Assembly (NCBI RefSeq): GCF_039543505.1
Contig: NZ_BAABJW010000003.1
Span: forward strand, 186,001-250,000
Reading direction: 5' to 3'
Length of the DNA stretch: 64,000 nt
Origin: Litoribaculum gwangyangense
GTDB lineage: Bacteria > Bacteroidota > Bacteroidia > Flavobacteriales > Flavobacteriaceae
Within the stretch, counting starts at the first letter, position 1; each line of letters opens with the position of its first letter. The position numbers were made by a program, and so were the translations under genes. Of the stretch, positions 51,905 through 60,936 are shown piece after piece. Under the pieces are notes generated by a model. The model had not been told where the DNA came from and made no database searches. It saw nothing but the letters and a program-made list of their open reading frames with translations.

Positions 51905-53721
51905 ATAAAACAGTCAACATAAATTTAGCTGGTATATTTTTTCACATAGATGAAGATGCTTACCTAAAACTACAACGCTATCTTGAGGCTATAAAACGTT
52001 CATTCACTGATTCTCAAGGTCGATCTGAAATAATAGCAGATATAGAAGCACGTATCGCAGAACTTTTTAACGAGCGTGTGCAAAATGACAAACAAGTAAT
52101 ACGCATTAAGGAAGTAGATGAGGTCATCTCAATTATGGGACAACCTGAAGATTATTTGGTTGATGATGAAATTTTTGAAGATGAACCTAATTCCTCTTAT
52201 TCTAAAAAATCATCCTCCTCGGCATCATCAAAAAAACTTTTTAGAGATACCGACAACTCTTATGTTGGTGGGGTATCGTCTGGTTTAGCACATTATTTTG
52301 GGATTGATGCAGTATGGATTCGTTTAGCTTGGATACTCTTAATTTTTGGAGCTGGCACAGGAATACTCTTATACATTTTACTTTGGATTTTAGTGCCTGA
52401 AGCAAAAACAACCGCCGAAAAGATAATGATGACAGGCGAACCTGTGAATATTAGCAACATTGAAAAAAAAATAAAAGACGGTTTTGAAAACGTATCGGAA
52501 ACTGTTAGTGACGTTGCTAAAAACGTATCGGATTCACTATCAGGTGCTGCTAAAAATGTATCGAATGCCGCTAAGAATGTAGACTTAAAAAAACCTGCAA
52601 ATACAATAAAATCGTCCTCTAGAACTTTTTTTGACACACTAGCAGATGTTATTATGTTTTTCTTTAAGGTATTTGCCAAATTTATTGGAGTCATCCTTAT
52701 AATTACTGGGGCTACATCCCTTATAGCATTAATCATTGGTTTATTTTCTATAGGCGTAGTAGACATTATTCATTTACCTGGTTTAGACCTAGTTGATATT
52801 GCTAATGCCGGAAATACACCTATTTGGTTAGTATCTCTATTAACGCTTTTTGCAGTCGGCATTCCATTCTTTTTCTTGTTCTATCTGGGGTTAAAAATCC
52901 TTATAAATAATTTAAAATCCATAGGTAAAATTGCGAAATTCACCTTACTAGGCTTATGGTTAATATCAGTAATTTCCTTAATAATAGTGGGCATAAGACA
53001 AGCTAGTGAACATGCTTTTAATGAAAACTTCACGGTTAAAACAGAGTTACCTGTTAAATCCATGGATACTTTGACTATAAAGATGGTTAGTAACGATAAT
53101 TTTAATTCAAATTTTTACAGAGACAATCACAGTTTTAAGTTAGCTTATGATGATAATGGTGTGAAAACAATTTACACGACTGATATTGATATTAGGGTTA
53201 AATCCACGACCGATTCTATCGCCATGATAGCGATTGAGAAAAGCGCCGATGGAAGAAGTTATGAAATTGCAAGAGAGCGCGCCAAAAACATTAATTTCAA
53301 TTTCGATTTCAAAAATAATACGTTGTTGTTAGATTCTTACCTAACTACAAACCCCGAAAACAAATTTAGCGATCAAGAGGTGGATGTGATTTTATATATT
53401 CCAGAGAATACTGTGGTTTATTTTAACAGTAGTACAAAACCCTTTTTACACTACAGAACATACGAAGGAAATTTAATATCAAGAGATGATACCAACCATT
53501 ATATCAAAATACTTTTTGATGATACAGAATGCTTGGATTGTCCGGAGGATGACTTTAAATTGAATGTTGATACTCCAGCGTTAAAAATTAATGAGCAGGG
53601 TGTAGAAATCAATTCTGAAGAAGGGAACCTAAAAATAAATAAGCAAGGACTTAAAGCTGAATCTGAAGATGTAAAAGTCAATATTAATTCTAACGGTATT
53701 GATGTAAAATCGGAAAACTAA
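51901..53721 (+). CDS. PspC domain-containing membrane protein
   Basis: This 606-residue protein starts with a ~110-residue cytoplasmic region (HIDEDAYLKLQRYLEAIKR). A PspC domain at about 113-172 follows (GGVSSGLAHYFGIDAVWIR, then FGAGTGILLYILLWILVPE). A coiled, repeat-like segment with several VSDxxKNVSD units lies at about 195-235, then four or so membrane helices at about 255-385. A C-terminal soluble beta-rich part (about 390-606) would be periplasmic. It is likely an envelope-stress membrane protein under PadR control. The exact function is not known. Confidence 0.9.
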   Translation: MNKTVNINLAGIFFHIDEDAYLKLQRYLEAIKRSFTDSQGRSEIIADIEARIAELFNERVQNDKQVIRIKEVDEVISIMGQPEDYLVDDEIFEDEPNSSYSKKSSSSASSKKLFRDTDNSYVGGVSSGLAHYFGIDAVWIRLAWILLIFGAGTGILLYILLWILVPEAKTTAEKIMMTGEPVNISNIEKKIKDGFENVSETVSDVAKNVSDSLSGAAKNVSNAAKNVDLKKPANTIKSSSRTFFDTLADVIMFFFKVFAKFIGVILIITGATSLIALIIGLFSIGVVDIIHLPGLDLVDIANAGNTPIWLVSLLTLFAVGIPFFFLFYLGLKILINNLKSIGKIAKFTLLGLWLISVISLIIVGIRQASEHAFNENFTVKTELPVKSMDTLTIKMVSNDNFNSNFYRDNHSFKLAYDDNGVKTIYTTDIDIRVKSTTDSIAMIAIEKSADGRSYEIARERAKNINFNFDFKNNTLLLDSYLTTNPENKFSDQEVDVILYIPENTVVYFNSSTKPFLHYRTYEGNLISRDDTNHYIKILFDDTECLDCPEDDFKLNVDTPALKINEQGVEINSEEGNLKINKQGLKAESEDVKVNINSNGIDVKSEN

Positions 53722-53826
53722 CAATTCATCCATAAAAAAATACGGTTCAGATATAAAAGTTACTCATCAATAACATTTTAAAAGATATTTGAACAAAAAT
53801 TTACACAATCAAAAAAACAAACTATT

Positions 53827-54549
53827 ATGACAACACTTATTAAAATCATCGTAGCAACCATCTTAAGCTTAACGCTTTTTTCATGCAATTTTGACCTAAA
53901 CCCCGGAATTAGAGGCAACGGAAATGTTATTACAAAAGAAAGAACAGTTAACCAGTCTTTTTCATCAATAAGAGCTTCTGAAGGTTTAGATGTATACTTA
54001 ACACAAGGAAATACAGTGAGCATAAGTGTTGAAGCTGATGAGAATTTACAAGAACTTATCATGACCGATATCGAAGAAGGTGTTTTGAAAATTCACACAA
54101 AAGAGAACATTGGTCGCGCCGCAGCTAAAAAAGTTTATGTTTCTTTCAAGGATATTTCAAGTATCATTTCAACCAGTGGTAGCGATGTATTTTCAACAAA
54201 TACCATAACTAGTGAAACTTTAAATTTAAAATCAAGCAGTGGAAGTGACATGAAATTGGATGTAAACACATCTGTTTTAAATTGTAATTCCACAAGCGGT
54301 AGTGATATGAGATTATCTGGAAAAACAACAAAACTTATCGCTGAAGCCAGTAGTGGAAGCGATATTAAAGCAGCAGACTTAATAGCTGAGACTAGTGAAG
54401 TAAAGGCTTCTAGCGGAGCAGACATTACAATAAACACATCCAGGGAATTAAGAGCTCAAGCAAGCAGTGGTGGTGACATAAAATATTATGGTAATCCTGA
54501 AAAGGTGAACAAAAGTGATAACGCTTCAGGAAGTGTAAGACAACAATAA
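53827..54549 (+). CDS. Head GIN domain-containing lipoprotein (DUF2807)
   Basis: This 240-residue lipoprotein (lipobox LFSC, Cys20) has a DUF2807/head-GIN beta-helix. It shows IRGNGNVITKERTV near the start and repeating SSGSD(M/I)xL units about every 20 residues (SGSDVF, SGSDMKL, SGSDMRL, SGSDIKAA, SGADITI, SGGDIKY). The repeats build a parallel beta structure, possibly an adhesin or envelope sensor. It lies 105 bp after the PspC gene. Confidence 0.9.
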   Translation: MTTLIKIIVATILSLTLFSCNFDLNPGIRGNGNVITKERTVNQSFSSIRASEGLDVYLTQGNTVSISVEADENLQELIMTDIEEGVLKIHTKENIGRAAAKKVYVSFKDISSIISTSGSDVFSTNTITSETLNLKSSSGSDMKLDVNTSVLNCNSTSGSDMRLSGKTTKLIAEASSGSDIKAADLIAETSEVKASSGADITINTSRELRAQASSGGDIKYYGNPEKVNKSDNASGSVRQQ

Positions 54550-54573
54550 CTTTAAAATTTATATCAAGCTAGA

Positions 54574-54599
54574 AGTCATCATTTTTGAAAATGGTGACT
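54574..54599 (+). terminator. Possible terminator after the head-GIN gene
   Basis: A 12-bp stem (AGTCATCATTTT against AAAATGGTGACT, with one G-T pair) has a very short loop and is followed by TTTAAAC. It lies 25 bp after the stop at 54549. The U-tract is weak. Confidence 0.45.
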
Positions 54600-54743
54600 T
54601 TAAACTGTTATCAGTGTTTTTTTACATTAATAAAAAATAAAAACAAAATCAACTAAAAACAGTATTAAAGTAAAATTAAAATATTTGTAAATTCTAAAAA
54701 TAAGGTAGTTTTTCAATTTATTAAACCATGAACTATGGTTAGT

Positions 54744-55595
54744 TTAATTTTTTAATCCATTTAAATTGGCTCGCAAAATTAGTTCAACATCTGCATTTTC
54801 TACATGGCCCAATATACCATAATCTCCTTTATAGCCTTTTTCTTTCAACGATGTAATCATCTCCATTTCCTGATCGCCTTTACCAATTGGAAGGATTTTA
54901 GGACCATTTCTTTTCATACCGTTTAAATTCACATGCCAAAGATAGGGTAGCATTATTTCTACAATTTCCGAAAAAGTATCGATATGGTTTTGGGCATGGT
55001 GAAAATTATACACTATACCCAAATTTCTATTGGGCAACGCTTTAATTATCTTAATTTGATTTTCTGGTTCACCAAACCAATCCCCATGATTATATAAACC
55101 TATTTTACAATCCATTTTTTCAGCTTGATTACTTATAAAATCTATCATTTTAGCTCCTTTTTGAATAGATAAAGAATCAGTTAAATTTTCGAAAAAATTA
55201 GCATGAAAACTAACCCATATTTCTCCTTTATAACCGACTTCTTTTATTATATCAAAAACTTTTTTGTTAGATTTATTTAACTTCCCAATACTGTCCCTTT
55301 GATTGTCTATCCACATCCAAATTGCTATAATATCTATTTTGTTTTTATTTGCCAGCCTTAGTTCCGTAGCCATATTTTCAAGATCTTCTTCACGCCAGTC
55401 GTATGCATATTTTGTTAAATCGAGTTTTTTCAGCATATTTATTCTCTCTTCTGGATTACGATTAACGCTATCAAAAGGAACAATACACCAAGCATAAATA
55501 TCTTCAATCTTTATGGTTGGTCTTTTTGTTTTTTCACTGCAAGAATTTATAATAATAAAAAAAAATATGAACATTAGAATTTTAGAGTATTTCAT
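54744..55595 (-). CDS. TIM-barrel (sugar-phosphate isomerase/epimerase-like) lipoprotein
   Basis: This 283-residue lipoprotein (lipobox INSC, Cys19) has an AP-endonuclease-2/xylose-isomerase-like barrel. Barrel strands with likely metal or substrate residues include IGLYNHGDWFGEPEN, LGIVYNFHHAQNH and LWHVNLNGMK. It resembles periplasmic sugar isomerase/epimerase-like proteins of unknown function. It is the last gene of the mannan operon, 90 bp after GH5. It may act on a mannan product or be a binding protein derived from an enzyme. The activity is not decidable here. Confidence 0.75.
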   Translation of the reverse strand: MKYSKILMFIFFFIIINSCSEKTKRPTIKIEDIYAWCIVPFDSVNRNPEERINMLKKLDLTKYAYDWREEDLENMATELRLANKNKIDIIAIWMWIDNQRDSIGKLNKSNKKVFDIIKEVGYKGEIWVSFHANFFENLTDSLSIQKGAKMIDFISNQAEKMDCKIGLYNHGDWFGEPENQIKIIKALPNRNLGIVYNFHHAQNHIDTFSEIVEIMLPYLWHVNLNGMKRNGPKILPIGKGDQEMEMITSLKEKGYKGDYGILGHVENADVELILRANLNGLKN

Positions 55596-55685
55596 ACAAT
55601 TGATTTTATCAATTTTGTTTTATCTATTTAATAGAATGTCTCAGTTATCGGCTAAGTATTCATTCAGACTCTATAAATTATTGGC

Positions 55686-57035
55686 TTAATTTAATAGCTT
55701 CAAATTAGCTTCCTTGATTATCTTCAGAGTGGTGGAATCCGTTTCAAAAACAGAATTCAATCCTTGAGGCTCTTGGGGTGGATCTGCCGTAAAGTCGTCC
55801 CCTAATTGCCATTCACCATTTACAGGATTATTTCTTCCATAACCAGCAAATCCCCAAAAATTCAAACCTGCCAAAATATCATTCTTTTTCTTGTTTTCTA
55901 TGAGATAGCTGAAAATTGCCTTATAAAAGACGTTTCTATTTTCTACCGACGTACTAACAGATAGACTTTCATTATCTCGAGGAAAACCAAATTCTGACAT
56001 GACAATAGGTTTGTTCAAAGATTTAGCAACCACAAGATGCTCCTCCATATACTCATAAGCCTTTTGAATGGATATTTCTGTGCTTTCCGATTCATTATTT
56101 TCATCGTACCAGCCCCAGTTTTTAGGCCACATGTGCATCGTTAAATAATCAATTTTAGAATTATCGTGGACTCTTTTATACATATCGATATCCAGCAAAA
56201 ATCCAGCTTTTCCTTCTGTTCCTGTTGAAATTAAATGTTTAGAATCCAAGGAATCCATTAAGGCAACTGTTTGGTTTAGCCAATCAATATAAGCGACCTC
56301 ATGCTCTGGAACCATCATTACTCGTGGTTCATTGGCTACTTGCCAAGACATTATGGTATTATCATTTACATATTTTAATTTTGTATAGTTATTTGTTCGC
56401 CCCATAATAAAATTCACATGGTGGTAAAAGGCTTTTTTACAAGGATCACAACTTTGAAATTGCTTGGTGTAATTTTGATAATCGTCCCAAGAATATTTTG
56501 GATCAAACGGATTGGGAATGTCTCCATAACCATTCCATTTTAAATATTGTGCCATCCCTCCAGACCAAATCCAATTATTGTTTAAATAGAGAATGGCATA
56601 CATATTTCTTCGGCGCATCTCTGCTAATAGGAAGTCCAGTCCATCCAGCAAGTCTTTATTGTATTCGCCTTGGTTGGGTTGTAAAGCAGGTGAGATTCTG
56701 GATTTGCCACCCTCTCCTTCAGCACCAACTAAAATTCTAAGATTATCGATTCCGATGCTTTTCATAAGGTCCAACTCTTTTATAAGTCGTTGGCGATCGC
56801 CTCCATCTTTTGAAGCAATAATAGGCCCATACCAGTAATTTGTCCCAATAAATGAATAGGGTTTGTCACCTTTTCGAAACTCTGTCCCTTTAACCGAAAT
56901 TAGTGGCATTTCTTGCTTTCCAATTTTTCTGTAAATAGAACTTTTGCATGAGCTTAGTGAACAAATAAGGACTAAAAAACAATAGACCTTTAAATTAAAC
57001 TTAATTAGGTAGTTGGTACATGTTAGGTATTTCAT
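55686..57035 (-). CDS. GH5 endo-beta-1,4-mannanase (subfamily 7-like) lipoprotein
   Basis: This 449-residue lipoprotein (lipobox LSSC, Cys30) has a GH5 TIM barrel. The acid/base is Glu236 in SWQVANEPRVM, the nucleophile Glu348 in IVMSEFGFPRD, and the N-terminal strand is FIGTNYWYGP. ILYLNNNWIWSGGMAQY and HMWPKNWGWY are typical of bacterial mannanases. It cuts beta-1,4-mannan or glucomannan. Its start overlaps the end of the GH26 gene by 35 bp; no later start would retain the signal peptide, so the overlap is real. Confidence 0.93.
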   Translation of the reverse strand: MKYLTCTNYLIKFNLKVYCFLVLICSLSSCKSSIYRKIGKQEMPLISVKGTEFRKGDKPYSFIGTNYWYGPIIASKDGGDRQRLIKELDLMKSIGIDNLRILVGAEGEGGKSRISPALQPNQGEYNKDLLDGLDFLLAEMRRRNMYAILYLNNNWIWSGGMAQYLKWNGYGDIPNPFDPKYSWDDYQNYTKQFQSCDPCKKAFYHHVNFIMGRTNNYTKLKYVNDNTIMSWQVANEPRVMMVPEHEVAYIDWLNQTVALMDSLDSKHLISTGTEGKAGFLLDIDMYKRVHDNSKIDYLTMHMWPKNWGWYDENNESESTEISIQKAYEYMEEHLVVAKSLNKPIVMSEFGFPRDNESLSVSTSVENRNVFYKAIFSYLIENKKKNDILAGLNFWGFAGYGRNNPVNGEWQLGDDFTADPPQEPQGLNSVFETDSTTLKIIKEANLKLLN

Positions 57036-58569
57036 TTTGTAAAACGGATTCTGCTTTGTTGGTGAAGGTTATAAAATCGGGTGTAGTAGATAAACCTGGT
57101 GTTGGTGTACAGTAGCGATCTTTAGAATTACTCCAAAACATCATAAAACCCAGTTCTACCTCGTTTTTTGTTAATGCTTGGTATAAATTATTGGAATAAA
57201 AATCTGTAATGGGATTACTTACTCCTGGCTCAACAAAATAACAGGTCTCGGTTAAGGCAGCTATTTTAACTTTTTGGATAGCTAAATCACTAATGACCTT
57301 TAATTTTTTATTGGCTTCATCTACACCCATTTGTCCCTTATTTTTAAAATCCCCATAATTATCCATCCCTAAAACATCCACATAGGCATCTCCTGGGTAT
57401 CTTTCCAAATATTCGGTGTCGTTATTATATTTATTATCGGGTGAAAATGCAAAAAGTATGTTGTTTACCTGCAAAACATCTCTTAGATATTCAACAGTAA
57501 AACGCCACAAGGTTTTAAATTCCTCTGCTGTTGAATAAGGGGCTCCCCACCAAAACCAGTCGCCATCAAATTCATGAAACGGTCGAAAAATAAAAGGCAC
57601 CAATTCTCCGTTATTGCCTATCATGCTTTTGGCTACATCAGCAATTTTTTCGAGCTTAGTTTTGTAATAGTCATGGTTGCTACCACCAGGTAAAATACTT
57701 TTAAATGCATTCTGCTTTTGATAGGTAGTCATTTCACTGGTATAAAAGTGTAAACCTTCGAAGGGTTCTCTAAAATGCCAAGCGAAAATGTTTACCATTC
57801 CTTTATTATAAGCTTCCTTGGCATGACCAGTAATTAATTGCTCCTGTTGAAAATACCAATTGGAAAGCAATTCATTATTCAGGTCATCGGTTATGAACAT
57901 AAAATCTGAACCTAATAAACTAGGGTCACTCCCCGTTGTTTTTTTAATATCAGAATCTCCGCCAGCATCCATATAAAAACTACTAAAGGCATCGTGTTGT
58001 CCTATAAGGTATTTTGTTTGGGATAATATTTTCAGGTTGTAAAATAGGGCTATGGTTTCACTTGTGGCATTTTGATTAACCATATAATTCAACGTTTCAT
58101 TCGGTTGTAAAACGAATGTTTCTGTGTTGGCCGAAATAGTTATCATTGCAGAATTGGAATCTCCTATTTCCACATCTGGATTATTGGTATTGGTTAGGGT
58201 AATAATTATCGTTTCGTTCTCTTCCGTTTCACCATCATCTTTAATTTCAATGGGTATTAAAATAGACAGGTTATTAGCTGGGATATCAATTTTAGTGTCT
58301 ATCATTTTGTAATCTTCCCCATTGGTTGCCGTTCCGCTAATGGTATAATTGACGGTCGTGGTTTTATTAACAATTTTGGTTAATGTTAATTTGAATGAGC
58401 CATTTAAGGAAGGTTCCGTAAGAACGTTAGTATTTGTAGAAATTGTAATTTTTGATACAACAGCAGGTTCGCCATCGGGTTCTTCAATATTGTCCTTAGA
58501 GCAACTATTAACAAATACTGTTAATAAGGCAATAACGCCTATTTTTATGTGGCTATTAAACTTATTCAT
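57001..58569 (-). CDS. GH26 beta-mannanase with N-terminal Calx-beta domain (lipoprotein)
   Basis: This 522-residue lipoprotein (lipobox VNSC, Cys23) has a Calx-beta sandwich at about 40-148 (TISGTATNGEDYKMI, DDGETEENETI) before a GH26 barrel (about 170-520). The acid/base is Glu333 in FRPFHEFDGDWFWWG, the nucleophile Glu441 in AALTETCYF. GH26 enzymes mainly cut beta-mannan. The Calx-beta domain likely spaces the enzyme from the membrane or binds calcium. It overlaps the epimerase gene by 8 bp. Confidence 0.93.
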   Translation of the reverse strand: MNKFNSHIKIGVIALLTVFVNSCSKDNIEEPDGEPAVVSKITISTNTNVLTEPSLNGSFKLTLTKIVNKTTTVNYTISGTATNGEDYKMIDTKIDIPANNLSILIPIEIKDDGETEENETIIITLTNTNNPDVEIGDSNSAMITISANTETFVLQPNETLNYMVNQNATSETIALFYNLKILSQTKYLIGQHDAFSSFYMDAGGDSDIKKTTGSDPSLLGSDFMFITDDLNNELLSNWYFQQEQLITGHAKEAYNKGMVNIFAWHFREPFEGLHFYTSEMTTYQKQNAFKSILPGGSNHDYYKTKLEKIADVAKSMIGNNGELVPFIFRPFHEFDGDWFWWGAPYSTAEEFKTLWRFTVEYLRDVLQVNNILFAFSPDNKYNNDTEYLERYPGDAYVDVLGMDNYGDFKNKGQMGVDEANKKLKVISDLAIQKVKIAALTETCYFVEPGVSNPITDFYSNNLYQALTKNEVELGFMMFWSNSKDRYCTPTPGLSTTPDFITFTNKAESVLQNEIPNMYQLPN

Positions 58570-59746
58570 TGATCATTATACATGCTCTAGTTGTATGGTA
58601 AGGTGCTTTCCACATACTTACCTTATTTTCTTGAGTATAAGGTTTTCCTTTTTGGTTTACCCTAAAATGCCAGTCCCCATTTTCATAGTCAAGTAGATGT
58701 TTTTTAGTATAATTCCAAATGTTGACAGACGATGCTATATAGCTTTCTTTATTTTCGATTGAATGGGCTTCTTTCAATCCAATAAGTGCCTCTACCTGTG
58801 GCCACCAATGCCTGTCGGTATCGGTATGGTTCGTAAAAAAATTAACCTCGTTAAGCACCGATCCATCAACATCAATTCCATGTTTTAAAAAAGTATCGGC
58901 TACGTCAACTGCTATATGTTTAGATTTTTCTATAATTACTGGATCGTTAACCATTTCGGCGGCTCTAAGCAGCAACCATGCTGATTCAATGTCATGACCA
59001 AATGATACCGTATAGCTTAATAAATTCCATTTTTGATCAAAAAATAAATCAAAATGGTATTTCTTGTTTAAAATCTTATTGTTCATAATTTCTATCAACA
59101 TTTTTAGGGCTTCTTTTAAATGTGCATTGTCATAAATTTTTAACAATGCGGTATAAGCCTCCAAAACATGAAGGTGGGTATTCATGCTTTTAGCAGCGTT
59201 CATATCCTTATCACTTAACCGCATGTCTTCAATCGGACTCCAATCCTCTTTAAAAGCTTCTAGATACCCTCCATATTGCTCATCTTTAGCATATTTCTCA
59301 ATACATTCAAAAAGTTCGATAGCCCAATCTTTGCATTCTCGATTCCCAGAATAAATGTAGTATTCACTTAGTGCGTAAATAGCAAATGACTGCGCATAAA
59401 CTTGTTTACGCTTATTTATTGGTTGTCCTAAATAATCCAGTTCCCAAAAAACGCCTTTATTTTTAGTGTCTTTAAAGTAACGTTTCAGATATTCATAAGA
59501 TCTTTCACAAATTTCTTTGTAAGTATCTGTTTTTAAATAGTTGGATGCTGCTGAAAATGACCATAGAATTCGAGTGTTTAAGATAATTCCTTTAGATGAT
59601 TTTGGGACAACTTTATTGTAGAAATCAATTTTCCCAAAGAATCCGCCATGCTCATAATCAATTGTATTGTTCTGCCAGTAATCTAGAATACGCAATAACT
59701 CATCATGCATTTCTTTTTTCAGTTGCAAGTATGCTGCGGTTTTCAT
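58562..59746 (-). CDS. AGE-family epimerase (cellobiose/mannobiose 2-epimerase)
   Basis: This 394-residue (alpha/alpha)6-barrel enzyme of the N-acylglucosamine 2-epimerase/cellobiose 2-epimerase family is cytoplasmic with no signal peptide. It has GGFFGKIDF near the start, LNTRILWSFSAA, ESYTALL-like EAYTALLKIY, SFGHDIESAWLLLRA and RHWWPQVEAL, where the two histidines fit the catalytic pair. In a mannan operon it should convert mannobiose to 4-O-beta-mannosyl-glucose. Start and GH130 stop share TAATG. The family is clear; the substrate follows from context. Confidence 0.93.
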   Translation of the reverse strand: MKTAAYLQLKKEMHDELLRILDYWQNNTIDYEHGGFFGKIDFYNKVVPKSSKGIILNTRILWSFSAASNYLKTDTYKEICERSYEYLKRYFKDTKNKGVFWELDYLGQPINKRKQVYAQSFAIYALSEYYIYSGNRECKDWAIELFECIEKYAKDEQYGGYLEAFKEDWSPIEDMRLSDKDMNAAKSMNTHLHVLEAYTALLKIYDNAHLKEALKMLIEIMNNKILNKKYHFDLFFDQKWNLLSYTVSFGHDIESAWLLLRAAEMVNDPVIIEKSKHIAVDVADTFLKHGIDVDGSVLNEVNFFTNHTDTDRHWWPQVEALIGLKEAHSIENKESYIASSVNIWNYTKKHLLDYENGDWHFRVNQKGKPYTQENKVSMWKAPYHTTRACIMINE

Positions 59747-60933
59747 TAATAAAAACCCTTATTCTTATCAATTAAATCCATGATAGTTTCAACTGAATCT
59801 GCTGAAGTATATTTATCTTCAGGTGAATTTATAACGTAGTCTACCAGTTTATCAACAGTAGATACGGCAACGTGCATTCTGGTATCGGAAGATGCATAAT
59901 AAATATAAACGGTTCCGTCATCATCCTGAATCCATCCATTTGAAAATAACACGTTTGAAACATCACCAATGCGCTCATTCCCAATAGGTGCCATGAAATG
60001 ACCTGCAGGTTTATGTATTACTTTTGAAATATCTTTTAAATCAGTCATAAACATATACAATGTGTATCTTAAACCTGCTGCTGTATTTCTTACACCATGT
60101 GCTAAATGAAGCCACCCTTTATCTGTTTTAATTGGAGCAGGACCTAACCCATTTTTCAATTCGTAAATTGTATGGTATTTTTTACCATAAATTATTCGTT
60201 CATCTTCTAATACGGGATTTATCATATCCTGAATAAATCCTAATCCAATTCCCCCACCACTGCCAACATCAATAAATCCATCTTGGGGCCTTGTGTACAG
60301 AGCATATTTTCCATTAACAAATTCGGGATGTAAAACCACATTGCGTTGCTGGCTAGCTAAAGATACTAAATCGGGTAATCGATCCCAATTGATAAAATCC
60401 TTGGTCCTTACAATACCTGCATTGGCAACGGCCATACTCGTATCACCTGGAGGCGCATTGGGATCTTTTCTTTCCGTACAAAAAATACCATAAATCCAGC
60501 CATCATCATGCTCAACAAACCTCATATCATAGACATTAATATCAGGGTTTTCCTCATTTTGTGGAATAGCACAAGGTCTATCCCAAAACTTAAAATTATC
60601 TATACCATTAGAACTTTCCGCAATGGCGAAAAAAGACTTTCTATCATTGCCTTCTACCCTTACACAAAGTATATATTTATTATTCCACTTGATGGCTCCT
60701 GAATTCATGGTAGCATTAAAGCCAATACGCTCCAAAGCGTAAGGGTTTGTGTGAGGATTTAAATCATATCGCCAATGAATTGGAATATGTTTAGCCGTTA
60801 GTATGGGATTTCTATACCGAGTGTAAATACCGTTACAGTCCTTTACAGGCATATTTTTCATAGTAATCAACTCATGATGACTTTTGATTACAATATCTAG
60901 CATGCTCGGTTTTTGTTTAGTTTGTTGGCTCAT
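59746..60933 (-). CDS. GH130 4-O-beta-D-mannosyl-D-glucose phosphorylase
   Basis: This 395-residue cytoplasmic GH130 phosphorylase has a five-bladed propeller, with MNSGAIKWNNKYILCVRVEG, the acidic PDINVYDMRFV at 130-140 (catalytic Asp region), VVLHPEFVNGKYALYTRPQDG in short form, and HGVRNTAAGLRYTLYMF. It cleaves mannosyl-glucose with phosphate to mannose-1-phosphate and glucose. Its place directly between the epimerase and the transporter reproduces the known mannobiose operon of Bacteroides. Start and stop overlaps show operon translation. Confidence 0.95.
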   Translation of the reverse strand: MSQQTKQKPSMLDIVIKSHHELITMKNMPVKDCNGIYTRYRNPILTAKHIPIHWRYDLNPHTNPYALERIGFNATMNSGAIKWNNKYILCVRVEGNDRKSFFAIAESSNGIDNFKFWDRPCAIPQNEENPDINVYDMRFVEHDDGWIYGIFCTERKDPNAPPGDTSMAVANAGIVRTKDFINWDRLPDLVSLASQQRNVVLHPEFVNGKYALYTRPQDGFIDVGSGGGIGLGFIQDMINPVLEDERIIYGKKYHTIYELKNGLGPAPIKTDKGWLHLAHGVRNTAAGLRYTLYMFMTDLKDISKVIHKPAGHFMAPIGNERIGDVSNVLFSNGWIQDDDGTVYIYYASSDTRMHVAVSTVDKLVDYVINSPEDKYTSADSVETIMDLIDKNKGFY

Positions 60934-60936
60934 ACG

